Assembly: GCF_028561275.1 (NCBI RefSeq)
Contig: NZ_JAQQTF010000004.1
Span: 372,001-436,000, forward strand
Direction of reading: 5' to 3'
Origin: Aureisphaera galaxeae
GTDB lineage: Bacteria; Bacteroidota; Bacteroidia; Flavobacteriales; Flavobacteriaceae
Length of the DNA: 64,000 nucleotides
The position numbers and the translations under genes are program-made. Shown here one piece after another: positions 26,801 through 34,869 of this stretch. How positions within the stretch are numbered: position 1 is the first letter of the stretch; each line of letters opens with the position of its first letter. A model generated the notes under the pieces. The model was not told the DNA's origin. It made no database searches and saw only the letters and a program-made list of their open reading frames with translations.

Positions 26801-27169
26801 TTAAAAACGCGAACTGATAATGTTCGAATCTGCCACTTTACCAGCAGGGGTAAAAGGTGTAAGGCTCACACGAGCGTACACTTCATCCTTTCTGTTGAAG
26901 AAAGTGTCGTCTTCGTCCAGTATCTTGTTCGGAACCTTTCTTGCGATCTTACGCGAAACGCATGGTTTCGATGCCTTTACACAATTATGTGATAAGGTGA
27001 TGAGGCGGTCATCGGGTCCAAAATCCTCTCCCCATAAGGTCACTTTTTCAATGAACACACTTTCGGCCAAACGCTCGCAATGATTAAAGCAAATGTCATA
27101 GCTCACCATAACATCGCTCACGCTACTTCCTTTTTTAATGTCCAATTTCAGTTTTGAAATAGTTGCCAT
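26801..27169 (-). CDS. Small protein without signal peptide, unknown function
   Basis: 122 residues starting MATISKLKLDIKKGSSVSDV. Beta-rich sequence with Cys at CFNHC, SHNC and KPC, no membrane segment. The pattern of alternating hydrophobic strands suggests a small beta-sandwich. It precedes the exported protein genes at 26.7 and 26.3 kb on the same strand, about 90 bases apart, and may belong with them. Not recognised. Confidence 0.5.
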   Translation of the reverse strand: MATISKLKLDIKKGSSVSDVMVSYDICFNHCERLAESVFIEKVTLWGEDFGPDDRLITLSHNCVKASKPCVSRKIARKVPNKILDEDDTFFNRKDEVYARVSLTPFTPAGKVADSNIISSRF

Positions 27170-27413
27170 TTTAGAAAAATTTAAATGATACCTACTCTAT
27201 TGCACAGTTTTCGGCTTCCCTGTGTTCGAACAGGATAAAATTCGTAAGTAATTGATTTGCAGTATTTAGCTGATTAACCTAGAATGAGATGTATGGTTAA
27301 CGGTTTTTATAAGGGTGGTAAAACCCTACCGATTTGGGTTTCAACACCTTGCAACTATAGATGAGACGGTCGTTCCTTTGTTGAAAAGAAAATTAACTTT
27401 AAATTGTATCGTC

Positions 27414-28127
27414 ATGAAAAACAACTATTTAATTGTATTACTTATCGTAATAGTAGTGGCCTTTGTATTGTATATTTGGAAGTATCCCCCACAGACAGAC
27501 ACCAAAAAAGGAGATGTGCAACCTGCTAAAGGCCAAGTTGATGCTGAGACCATTTGTATGGGGCAGCCCGAAATAAGTGCACCTACATTAAGATTGGATT
27601 TAATCAATAGGATGACAAAGGATTATATAGAGCATCAACTTAAAGCTATTCAGAATTCTGGAAGGATGAATGATTCGGATGTGGATGCGAGGACAATGTG
27701 GCTCGATTTGAAAACATTGAAACGATTTCTGTATTATATTGAATATCACGCCACGGTTCAAAATGACGTGCCCATTACTCGGTTGGGCATACGTTCTTAT
27801 TATGCGAGTTATCCTATAGAAGATGATTGGGATGATTATGATCCGGATCTAATGGATGGTACTGACGATATTGTACCACGGGAATACGAAAAAAGACACA
27901 GCCTAATTTTTATTCCCACTATTGAAAGGGGAGGAAAGGTATATGATTTTGATCCCCGAAATATAGACACGTACGAGCATACACTAGATCAGGTTTATGA
28001 TCATTTAGAAAGAAATAGTAAACCTATAATGGTATTATTTGGTGATAGAACAACCTCTCAAAATCATGGAAGTCTCTTTCCACCAGATCCACCTGGGGGA
28101 GAAGGAGTAACTTTTCCGCAGCTGTAA
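27414..28127 (+). CDS. Membrane-anchored protein ahead of a two-component system
   Basis: 237 residues from ATG 27414 (MKNNYLIVLLIVIVVAFVLY, a single N-terminal anchor). An upstream TTG/GTG extension of 33 codons is not protein-like. The soluble part contains RTMWLDLKTLKRFLYYIEY, LGIRSYYASYP and SLIFIPTIERGGKVYDFDP, a pattern I have seen in uncharacterised Bacteroidota proteins, with a Pro/Gly-rich end. It is 20 bases before the multi-pass protein gene, and together with it, the kinase and the regulator appears to form one operon, so a sensing or output role is plausible but unproven. Confidence 0.6.
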   Translation: MKNNYLIVLLIVIVVAFVLYIWKYPPQTDTKKGDVQPAKGQVDAETICMGQPEISAPTLRLDLINRMTKDYIEHQLKAIQNSGRMNDSDVDARTMWLDLKTLKRFLYYIEYHATVQNDVPITRLGIRSYYASYPIEDDWDDYDPDLMDGTDDIVPREYEKRHSLIFIPTIERGGKVYDFDPRNIDTYEHTLDQVYDHLERNSKPIMVLFGDRTTSQNHGSLFPPDPPGGEGVTFPQL

Positions 28128-28147
28128 CCATAAGATAGAACTGCAAT

Positions 28148-28792
28148 ATGTTAGAACCGCATCCTATTTTGGATAGTCTTCGACTGGGGTTGGAAATTTT
28201 GGCCGCCCTGGTCGGGCTTATCTATCTTCCCAAATTACGGAACAGCCATTGGAAGTGGTTTTCCGTCTACTTAGTTTTTATGGTGCTTCAAGAAGTTTTT
28301 TGGAGTGGCCGATTTACCTTTTTGGGATTGCATCGAAGCTATTATTTCGCATATTTCGGAATTCCTGTTCAATACCTTTTCTTCTATTGGTTATATGCGT
28401 TAAAATCATTGAAAAAAAGGAATCTTTTTTTTCTGTTCAGTCTCATCTATTTGGCGAATCTACCAATGGCGTTATTTTTTGAAGAAACCGACACTTTATA
28501 TTCCATAAATATTAGTATTGGGACAACGCTATTGTTTATCCTTGTCATACTGGAGTTCCTACAACAAATAAGAAATGAAGACATCCTGCAATTTTGGAAG
28601 AACAAGATGTTTTATATTAATGTGGGAGTACTACCATTCTATGTGGGATCCTTTCCTTTCCAAACATTGTATGAATACTTTGAAGAAAACCTTCCTCAAT
28701 TTCTGAATGGATATTATGTCTATTTTCTAATTGCTATGTGTTTCATGTATTTATCATTTACAGCATCTTTTATATGGGGGAAACAGAAATAA
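28148..28792 (+). CDS. Multi-pass membrane protein, possible separate sensor
   Basis: 214 residues, about seven hydrophobic helices (ILAALVGLIYLP, WFSVYLVFMVLQEVFW, YYFAYFGIPVQYLFFYWLYAL, LFFLFSLIYLANLPMALFF, IGTTLLFILVILEFL, INVGVLPFYVGSFPF, VYFLIAMCFMYLSFTA). It overlaps the kinase gene by 19 bases. The kinase has only one membrane segment and no sensor domain, so this protein is a reasonable candidate for the missing sensory module. Inference from context only. Confidence 0.6.
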   Translation: MLEPHPILDSLRLGLEILAALVGLIYLPKLRNSHWKWFSVYLVFMVLQEVFWSGRFTFLGLHRSYYFAYFGIPVQYLFFYWLYALKSLKKRNLFFLFSLIYLANLPMALFFEETDTLYSINISIGTTLLFILVILEFLQQIRNEDILQFWKNKMFYINVGVLPFYVGSFPFQTLYEYFEENLPQFLNGYYVYFLIAMCFMYLSFTASFIWGKQK

Positions 28793-29550
28793 CCATATCA
28801 TTAATTCTTTTCTATGTTGTCATCTTTGTTTTTGTCATAGGTACTTTCGTATTTGCCCTTCAATATCGGGCTAGAAGGAAAATATATCTACAACAAATAA
28901 AAGACATGGACGAAGCGCATAAGCGGGAGCTATTGGAAACACAAATGGAAATACAATCGCAAACCATGAAGCATATTGGGCGTGAGATTCATGATAATAT
29001 TGGACAGAAGCTCACATTAGCAAGTCTGTACGCCCAACAGTTGGTCCACGAAAAAAGGGCCCCTTCCATATCCAAGGAAGTTCATGAAATAGGGGAGATT
29101 ATTAACCATTCCTTGGACGAACTAAGGCAATTATCTAAATCGTTGACAAGTGATACCGTAGAGAACAACTCACTAGTGGATCTATTGGAACAGGAGTGCG
29201 GTCGTGTCAACAATTTAAAGGAATGCAAAGTGAGTTTTGTAAATAATGCCGATGTGAAAGTAAACTCCTATCCCATAAAAAGTATATTATTTCGTATTGC
29301 GCAAGAGTTTCTGCAAAACAGTATTAAACATTCTAAATGCAAGCACATCTATGTATCCCTTTCAAAAAGTGCGGGAAAACTACTTTTGGAATTGCGAGAT
29401 GATGGAAAAGGCTTCGATATTGAAAATCTAAAGACCAAAGGTATTGGCCTAAGGAATATAGAGCGCAGGACACAGTTATTGGGGGGGAGTCTTTATTTGA
29501 AAAGTTTAACCAATAAAGGGACCAAACTAAAGGTCGAAATTCCCGTATAA
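28774..29550 (+). CDS. NarL-type histidine kinase without sensor domain
   Basis: 258 residues from ATG 28774. One membrane helix (about 8-29), a short coiled coil (35-65), then HisKA_3 with the phospho-acceptor His73 in GREIHDNIGQKLTLA, and an HATPase domain (LRDDGKGFD, KGIGLRNIERRTQLLGG). It lacks any periplasmic or PAS region. It overlaps the preceding membrane protein gene by 19 bases, and its TAA directly abuts the ATG of the response regulator, so the pair is translationally linked. Confidence 0.9.
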   Translation: MGETEITISLILFYVVIFVFVIGTFVFALQYRARRKIYLQQIKDMDEAHKRELLETQMEIQSQTMKHIGREIHDNIGQKLTLASLYAQQLVHEKRAPSISKEVHEIGEIINHSLDELRQLSKSLTSDTVENNSLVDLLEQECGRVNNLKECKVSFVNNADVKVNSYPIKSILFRIAQEFLQNSIKHSKCKHIYVSLSKSAGKLLLELRDDGKGFDIENLKTKGIGLRNIERRTQLLGGSLYLKSLTNKGTKLKVEIPV

Positions 29551-30192
29551 ATGAAACATACCATTGCCATAGTAGATGATCATATTCTCATAGCCAACGC
29601 CCTAAGTGGGATTATTGCGAATTTTGAGCCATTTGAAGTGTTATATGTTTGCGAAAGTGGAATGGACCTGCAGAATAAGCTAAAAGGAAAGTCACCTCCA
29701 GATATTGTATTGTTAGATGTAAATATGCCTATTATGGATGGTTTCGAAACGGCCCTATGGTTAAAGGAAACCTATCCTACTATTTTAATTATGGCATTGA
29801 GCATGCAGGAAGATGAGCAAAGTCTTATAAAAATGATACGCAATGGCGCAAAAGGATATGTATTGAAAAACATTCACCCTAGGGAATTGGAAAAGGCATT
29901 GGGTCGATTAATAGAGAATGGGTATTTCTTCCCCGATTGGGCTACTAAAAAGGTATTTACGAGTATTGGTGAAAATACTATAGATATTAGCCCTAAATCT
30001 GGACTTACGGACAGGGAAATAGAATTTTTAAAGCATACTGCTTCCGAAATGACATATAAAGAAATATCTGAAAAGATGTTTTGCAGTCCAAGAACGGTAG
30101 AGAATTATCGAGACAGCCTCTTCGACAAGCTTAATATTAAAACCAGGGTGGGGTTGGCGGTATATGCTGTTAGAAATGGATATTCGGATTGA
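29551..30192 (+). CDS. NarL/LuxR-family response regulator
   Basis: 213 residues. Receiver with VDDH (8-11), phospho-acceptor Asp56 in VLLDVNMP, Lys near 109 in GYVLKNI. C-terminal LuxR-type helix-turn-helix: LTDREIEFLKHTASEMTYKE, ISEKMFCSPRTVENYRDSLF and DKLNIKTRVGLAVYAV. Cognate regulator of the adjacent kinase. Targets unknown; no obvious operator is visible upstream of its own operon. Confidence 0.93.
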   Translation: MKHTIAIVDDHILIANALSGIIANFEPFEVLYVCESGMDLQNKLKGKSPPDIVLLDVNMPIMDGFETALWLKETYPTILIMALSMQEDEQSLIKMIRNGAKGYVLKNIHPRELEKALGRLIENGYFFPDWATKKVFTSIGENTIDISPKSGLTDREIEFLKHTASEMTYKEISEKMFCSPRTVENYRDSLFDKLNIKTRVGLAVYAVRNGYSD

Positions 30193-30283
30193 AGTTTTAC
30201 GAAAAAGATAAGAGAGGATGATGTGTTTGTAAAGGGTATAGGTAATAATCTAGCCTTTCACATATAATCCCTGTAGCATAGCA

Positions 30284-30337
30284 TCTATCGACTATCGACC
30301 ATAGTCTATGAACCATCGACTAAAGTCTATCAACTAG
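30284..30337 (+). repeat. Degenerate intergenic tandem repeat
   Basis: Imperfect repeats of the unit (T)CTATCGAC(C)AT / ACCATCGACTAAAG / GTCTAT in the 3' region between the LuxR regulator and the convergent HMA gene. Simple low-complexity spacer; overlaps the HMA stop codon by a few bases. Confidence 0.45.
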
Positions 30338-30602
30338 CACCCATCTTCCCAATTGCGCAACTCACATACGACTTCGCCTGTTTGGTCCACGGGTTTTTAT
30401 CACCTACCACAGGATATCCCAATTTGGAAAGGACTGCATGTATCTCGTTCAGTAGATCTTCGGAAAGGTATTTAAAGGTTACAGAAGCATTCTCAACATG
30501 TACCGACACATCGTCCACACCTTCAATTTTCCGTAAGGCATTCATAATGGTCTGTTCGCAACCCGTGCATTTTAGGTTCTGTATGTGTACTTCGGTTTTC
30601 AT
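30330..30602 (-). CDS. HMA-domain copper-chaperone-like protein
   Basis: 90 residues. Ferredoxin-like heavy-metal-associated domain with the metal-binding KCTGCE loop (Cys12 and Cys15), KIEGVDDVSVHVENASVTF and a C-terminal extension with one more Cys (SYVSCAIGKMG). CxxC HMA proteins carry Cu(I). The promoter has an FNR-like box (30652-30663) and a perfect -7 element at the regulon spacing, so it appears to belong to the stress island that begins here. Confidence 0.85.
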   Translation of the reverse strand: MKTEVHIQNLKCTGCEQTIMNALRKIEGVDDVSVHVENASVTFKYLSEDLLNEIHAVLSKLGYPVVGDKNPWTKQAKSYVSCAIGKMGAS

Positions 30603-30620
30603 CCTTGATTTTTATAAGCA

Positions 30621-30663
30621 CAAAGATATAGCACGAACCTGGGGAAAGGAATGACATTGGTCA
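30621..30663 (-). promoter_or_regulatory. FNR-like box and -7 element of the HMA gene
   Basis: TGACATTGGTCA at 30652-30663, centre 30657.5. Reverse-strand -7 TATCTTTG occupies 30628-30621. Centre to first base of -7: 29.5 bases. Confidence 0.75.
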
Positions 30664-30677
30664 GTCCCCATTAACAT

Positions 30678-30720
30678 TGAGGAAAATCATTTTTCACTTC
30701 ACTTACCAAACATAGATTTG
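30678..30720 (+). promoter_or_regulatory. FNR-like box and -7 element of the CDP-alcohol transferase gene
   Basis: TGAGGAAAATCA at 30678-30689, then T-rich, -7 TAGATTTG at 30713-30720. Distance 29.5 bases. Placed back to back with the box of the divergent HMA gene. Confidence 0.75.
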
Positions 30721-30746
30721 TTTCAAGAAGCTTAGACCTCGAAATC

Positions 30747-31337
30747 ATGACCATGCTTACCTTTAAGAACTTCAATATTGCCGACTGGTTTTCTTTTTAT
30801 CGAATTCTCGCAGCACCCTTTCTCATTGCATTGATATTCTTGGATTACAAAACAGTATTCACTTGGTTGCTTTTAATAAGCTTTCTTACCGATGCCATTG
30901 ATGGCTTTCTAGCCCGAAAGTTCAAAATTACCAGTGCTCGTGGATCCCAATTGGATTCCTTGGGCGATCAGATTACCCTAATTGTTGCTATTGTGGGCCT
31001 ATTCCGTTTTGAAAGTACTTTTCTTTTGAAACATCTATTGTTGTTATTAATTGTCTTTATCCCATACATTCTTCAAATGATCATTGCTTTTTTCAAGTAC
31101 GGAAAAGCGACCGCCTTCCATACCTACTTAGCAAAACTTTCGGCCATTGTACAGGCGACCTTTATCCTCTGGCTACTTTTCTTTGGGCCACAGTACGCAC
31201 TCTTTTATATCATGCTGATAATTGGGGTTTTGGAAACCATAGAGGAGATCACCCTTATTTTCATGTATCCCCAATGGGTCGAGGGTGTAAAGGGAATCTA
31301 TTGGGCGCTCAAAGACAAACGTCGCCTTCACAACTGA
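30747..31337 (+). CDS. CDP-alcohol phosphatidyltransferase
   Basis: 196 residues, about five to six membrane helices. The diagnostic motif is complete: DAIDGFLARKFKITSARG then SQLDSLGD (D-x2-DG-x2-AR-x8-G-x3-D-x3-D, about residues 50-75). These enzymes join a CDP-activated lipid to an alcohol such as glycerol-3-phosphate, serine or inositol. Short members like this resemble PgsA, but the acceptor is not readable from sequence. Its placement in a stress regulon hints at a lipid-remodelling role. Confidence 0.9.
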   Translation: MTMLTFKNFNIADWFSFYRILAAPFLIALIFLDYKTVFTWLLLISFLTDAIDGFLARKFKITSARGSQLDSLGDQITLIVAIVGLFRFESTFLLKHLLLLLIVFIPYILQMIIAFFKYGKATAFHTYLAKLSAIVQATFILWLLFFGPQYALFYIMLIIGVLETIEEITLIFMYPQWVEGVKGIYWALKDKRRLHN

Positions 31338-31377
31338 CCAAAGTCATATTTTTTCTACAAGGGTGCACGTAGCTTTG
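31335..31377 (+). promoter_or_regulatory. FNR-like box and -7 element of the HPF-Usp operon
   Basis: TGACCAAAGTCA at 31335-31346 followed by TATTTTTT; -7 TAGCTTTG at 31370-31377. Distance 29.5 bases. Confidence 0.8.
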
Positions 31378-31400
31378 AGTCATCATATAAACCAATTGTT

Positions 31401-31703
31401 ATGACTATTTCGATTCAATACGTAAAGATGCCCCATAGTGAAACCATGACGGAATACACTATTGGGAAACTTCAAAAATTAGCTAAAAAATACGAGTGGC
31501 TTATTAAGGCTACTGTTCACTTTAAAAAGGATAAAGATCCCGCAGGGATCGATAAGATATGTGAGATCGAATTGAGCGCTCCTGGGCCAAGAATTTTTGC
31601 CACTTCCAAAGAGAAAAATTTTGAAATGGCTGTAAAAGAAACCCTTTCCGATCTCGAAAAACAACTTAAAAAACGCAAATCGACATTTGCCCCTTATTCC
31701 TAA
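31401..31703 (+). CDS. Short ribosome hibernation promoting factor (HPF/RaiA family)
   Basis: 100 residues, the short HPF form without the dimerisation tail. MTISIQYVKMPHSETMTEYT, the KKYEWLIKATVHFKKD strand, and the basic C-terminal helix FEMAVKETLSDLEKQLKKRK fit the family, which blocks the mRNA/tRNA channel of idle ribosomes. It is followed 19 bases later by a universal stress protein gene and is driven by an FNR-like promoter, consistent with ribosome parking during growth arrest. Confidence 0.88.
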   Translation: MTISIQYVKMPHSETMTEYTIGKLQKLAKKYEWLIKATVHFKKDKDPAGIDKICEIELSAPGPRIFATSKEKNFEMAVKETLSDLEKQLKKRKSTFAPYS

Positions 31704-31722
31704 TTTAAAAAAAGACAACACC

Positions 31723-32556
31723 ATGAAAAAAATCATTGTACCCGTAGATTTCTCCGAACATTCTGAATACGCTTTAGAAGTAGCTGCCCAATTGGCTAAA
31801 AAATACGATAGCCAATTAATCATGGTCCATATGATGGGCTTGGAGCCTTCTTTTCTAACCAAAGATGAATCTCAGGAGGTATTCGAAGCCATGTACTATA
31901 TGAAACTTACCGAAAGACGGTTCGAGGATTTCTTGGAGAAGGATTATTTGCAAGATGTGAATGTGCAGACAATCGTTCAGAATTACAAAGAATTCAAGGA
32001 GCTCGATAGTGTGGCGAAGGAGCAAAATGCGGATTTAATCGTAATGGGCTCCCATGGAAGCAGCGGAATGCGTGAAATCTTTGTGGGTTCCAATACCGAA
32101 AAAGTGGTAAGAACCTCAAGTGTTCCTGTACTGGTTATTAAAAACCGAATCATGAACTTTAATTTGGACAGTATGGTCTTTGTTTGTGATTTTTCAAAAG
32201 ATTACGTGCCTGCTTTCCAAAAAGCAAGGGATTTCGCAAAAACCTTTGGGGCCAAGTTCCAAATGCTATACGTAAACACTCCAGAAAGGTTTCACAGAAC
32301 CAGTGTACTGGAAGAAAAAGCCTATGACTTTTTGCTTGCCGCCAATGATGAAGATAAAGAGCTCTACAATGGTATAAGCTATTACTGCGATAATACCATA
32401 GAAGATGGCATATTTACCTATAGCAATGCCTATGGTGCCGATGTGATCGCCGTACCCACACATGGGAGAAAAGGATTGATGCACTTCTTTGCAGGAAGTC
32501 TGGGTGAAGAATTAGTAAACCACGCCAAAACTCCTGTGGTTACATTCAAAATATAA
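31723..32556 (+). CDS. Tandem universal stress protein
   Basis: 277 residues from ATG 31723 (MKKIIVPVDFSEHSEYAL). Two Usp domains. The first has the ATP-binding signature G-x2-G-x9-GS (MGSHGSSGMREIFVGS, about 110-125), and the second ends with PTHGRKGLMHFFAGSLGEEL. Cytosolic. Twelve upstream codons are open but not family-like. Second gene of the HPF operon. Confidence 0.9.
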   Translation: MKKIIVPVDFSEHSEYALEVAAQLAKKYDSQLIMVHMMGLEPSFLTKDESQEVFEAMYYMKLTERRFEDFLEKDYLQDVNVQTIVQNYKEFKELDSVAKEQNADLIVMGSHGSSGMREIFVGSNTEKVVRTSSVPVLVIKNRIMNFNLDSMVFVCDFSKDYVPAFQKARDFAKTFGAKFQMLYVNTPERFHRTSVLEEKAYDFLLAANDEDKELYNGISYYCDNTIEDGIFTYSNAYGADVIAVPTHGRKGLMHFFAGSLGEELVNHAKTPVVTFKI

Positions 32557-32579
32557 TTGCTGTCGTTGTAACTTGAAAT

Positions 32580-32611
32580 GGGGAAAGATCTTCGGATGTT
32601 TCCCTTTTTCC
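32580..32611 (+). terminator. Terminator with a UUCG tetraloop
   Basis: GGGAAAGATC (32581-32590), TTCG loop, GATGTTTCCC (32595-32604), then TTTTT. Only one internal G-G mismatch. Separates the Usp gene from convergent deoD. Confidence 0.85.
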
Positions 32612-32616
32612 TTTTT

Positions 32617-33318
32617 CTAGAGCAAGGTGTGAAGGGCAATTTCTATCATTTGGGAGAAGGTAGTTTCCCGCTCGTCTGCCGTAGTCTGGGCTTTGGTTAC
32701 CAATGAATCGGAAATGGTAAGAATGGCTAGGGCTTTTACATTGTATTTGGCAGCAATGGTATACAATCCAGCAGCTTCCATTTCTACACACAACACCCCG
32801 AATTCTGCCCACTTTTTAAATGAATCTGGATCGTCTTCGTAAAATTCATCGCTGGAAAGCACATTTCCGGCCTTGATCGGAATTTCATTGTCCTTGGCGT
32901 AGGTCGCTGCCTTCATGAACAAATCGAAATTGGCTGTAGGGGAATAATCCGCATTGATAAAACGGGAATTATTAATGCCAGAAGTAGAAGACGCGGCCAT
33001 GGCGATAACGATATCCCTAAGGCCAATATCGGGCTGATAAGAACCTGCACTTCCCACCCGAATCAAATTCTTCACCCCGTAGTCCTTGATGAGTTCATTG
33101 CAATAGATCAATGCGGAGGGAATACCCATTCCCGTGCCTTGTACTGAAATTCGTTTTCCTTTATACATACCTGTATAACCCAACATAGCCCGCACATCAT
33201 TGTAACAAAAAGGATCTTCGAGAAAGGTTTCTGCGATCCATTTGGCACGCATGGGATCCCCAGGTAAGAGGACGGCATCTGCTATTTCGCCTGGTTTGGC
33301 TTCTAAATGGATACTCAT
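32617..33318 (-). CDS. deoD: Purine nucleoside phosphorylase, DeoD type
   Basis: 233 residues, the hexameric DeoD class. Hallmarks: LLPGDPMRAKWIAETFLED, GTGMGIPSALIYCNELI, IRVGSAGSYQPDIGLRDIV and CVEMEAAGLYTIAAKY. Splits purine (deoxy)nucleosides with phosphate to base and (deoxy)ribose-1-phosphate. Overlaps deoC by four bases (ATGA) and is the last gene of a five-gene operon, so nucleoside carbon can flow to deoC. Confidence 0.95.
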   Translation of the reverse strand: MSIHLEAKPGEIADAVLLPGDPMRAKWIAETFLEDPFCYNDVRAMLGYTGMYKGKRISVQGTGMGIPSALIYCNELIKDYGVKNLIRVGSAGSYQPDIGLRDIVIAMAASSTSGINNSRFINADYSPTANFDLFMKAATYAKDNEIPIKAGNVLSSDEFYEDDPDSFKKWAEFGVLCVEMEAAGLYTIAAKYNVKALAILTISDSLVTKAQTTADERETTFSQMIEIALHTLL

Positions 33319-33977
33319 AATGCTTTTTCTTTAGAGGAAAGAACGATCTGTACACCCGAAGAAGTCCCAAGACGATCTGCACCTGCCCTTATGAAGGCAC
33401 ACGCTTGTTCTTCGGTTTTAATGCCACCCGAAGCCTTTACTTGGGTAGTGTCGCCTGCACAGGCCTTTATAAGGAGAACGTCATTTATTTCGGCCCCATC
33501 GTCTCCAAAACCCGTTGAGGTTTTAATAAAATCTGCACCAGCTTTCTTTACGATTTCACAGGCCAATTTCTTTTCATGATTGCTCAAATAACAGGTTTCA
33601 ATGATTACTTTAAGCACCCTTCGGCCAATCGCTTTTTTTACGGCAGTAATTTCTTCCCGTACCGATTTGGTTAGTTCGGAACGAAGCCAGCCTAAATTGA
33701 TGACCATATCTATTTCATCGGCTCCATCCTTAACCGCTCTTTTGGCTTCGGTTACTTTCGCTTGGGTAGAAGAGGCTCCTAAGGGAAAACCGACCGTAGC
33801 CGCCACCTTAACGGGTGAATCCTTTAATTCCTTCGCTGCCAAATACACATAACTGCTGTTTACACAAACGGCGTAGAAATTGTATTTCTTGGCTTCATCG
33901 CACAAACGAACAATATCCTCTGGTTTGGCCAGTGGATTTAGAAATGTGTGGTCAATGTATTGATTCAGTTCTTTCAT
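33315..33977 (-). CDS. deoC: Deoxyribose-phosphate aldolase
   Basis: 220 residues. KVIIETCYLSNHEK, the Schiff-base lysine in GADFIKTSTGF, and KASGGIKTEEQACAFI mark the class I aldolase. Cleaves deoxyribose-5-phosphate to acetaldehyde and glyceraldehyde-3-phosphate. Overlaps deoD and thioredoxin genes by four bases on each side, giving tight translational coupling. A phosphopentomutase is not in the cluster. Confidence 0.95.
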   Translation of the reverse strand: MKELNQYIDHTFLNPLAKPEDIVRLCDEAKKYNFYAVCVNSSYVYLAAKELKDSPVKVAATVGFPLGASSTQAKVTEAKRAVKDGADEIDMVINLGWLRSELTKSVREEITAVKKAIGRRVLKVIIETCYLSNHEKKLACEIVKKAGADFIKTSTGFGDDGAEINDVLLIKACAGDTTQVKASGGIKTEEQACAFIRAGADRLGTSSGVQIVLSSKEKAL

Positions 33978-34276
33978 GCCGCTTTATCATTAATAATGGC
34001 AATTAATTCGTGTTTTTGCAAGACACCACTTTGTCTCCATACTTGCTTTCCATCTTTAAATAAGAGTAGGGTAGGCACTCCGCGGACTTGATATTTATCC
34101 GATAGTTGAGCGTTCTTGTCCACATCTATTTTTATGATCTTAATGCGATCGCCCAATTCGTCCTTTACCTCTTTTAAAATAGGAGCTAGGACCTTGCAGG
34201 GACCGCACCAAGTGGCAAAGAAATCTACCAACACAGGGATTTCGGAATCGATAATGGAATGGAAGTTACTTTTCAC
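33974..34276 (-). CDS. Thioredoxin
   Basis: 100 residues with the active site FFATWCGPCKVLAPIL (Cys about 25 and 28), the cis-Pro segment QVRGVPTLLLFKDGKQVWR, and no signal peptide, so a cytosolic disulfide reductase. Starts with GTG at 34276 and overlaps both deoC (4 bases) and the DUF998 gene (11 bases). Its place inside a nucleoside-catabolism operon under an FNR-like promoter is unusual. Confidence 0.93.
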   Translation of the reverse strand: MKSNFHSIIDSEIPVLVDFFATWCGPCKVLAPILKEVKDELGDRIKIIKIDVDKNAQLSDKYQVRGVPTLLLFKDGKQVWRQSGVLQKHELIAIINDKAA

Positions 34277-34859
34277 GTCTAATTGCTTTTGGTTTTTCGA
34301 ATGTAAAAGTTACCAAAGAATACAATAACCACCCAAAGGCTAGGATAAAAAGTATACGCTGGAAAACGCCTTTGTATTCAGAGAATTGAAACATAAGTAG
34401 GGACAATCCCAATGCCAAGGCACACATAAAGATAGCGGTCGCTTTTTCCATACGCCGTTTTACGAATACCACGATGGTAGCACAGTACATGCAAAATACA
34501 ATCCCGGTAAGGGAAGAAAATACCGAATGGGTGATATGCTCTGGCATAGAAAAGTCGATATCCACAATAGGTGCGTGCCGGTAAATGCCTGTGAAAAACA
34601 GACAAAGGGCAAAAAGATACAGTAGGTATAAGGGAAGCCAGAATCGGCGTAATTTCTTAGTGGCGAGCAGTATCACTACGAACGCCAGCATGAAGAAGAC
34701 CATATTCATGACCCAACTGGCCGGGGTATTCTGAGCTCCCAATTCACTCAACGAATTTTGGATCATAGAGTATTCCGAAAATGAAAATTTAGGGAGCAAA
34801 AACATGATCACCAGCATGAAGAGGTAAGCCAAGGCATATAATGTACCTACGAATTTCAT
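34266..34859 (-). CDS. DUF998 family membrane protein
   Basis: 197 residues, six hydrophobic helices. MIQNSLSELGAQNTPASWVM with the NSLSELG motif and the FTGIYRHAPI and HITHSVFSSLTGIVFCMY segments match DUF998. Function unknown. Fourth to be named but second transcribed gene of the operon that starts with the DUF3298 lipoprotein (10-base spacing). Confidence 0.8.
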   Translation of the reverse strand: MKFVGTLYALAYLFMLVIMFLLPKFSFSEYSMIQNSLSELGAQNTPASWVMNMVFFMLAFVVILLATKKLRRFWLPLYLLYLFALCLFFTGIYRHAPIVDIDFSMPEHITHSVFSSLTGIVFCMYCATIVVFVKRRMEKATAIFMCALALGLSLLMFQFSEYKGVFQRILFILAFGWLLYSLVTFTFEKPKAIRREK

Positions 34860-34869
34860 ATAGTTGAAG

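Noticed and set aside
30284-30337. Tandem-like CGACTAT/CATCGAC sequence as a regulatory iteron
   Set aside because: Too degenerate, in a convergent 3' region, with no replication or partition gene nearby.
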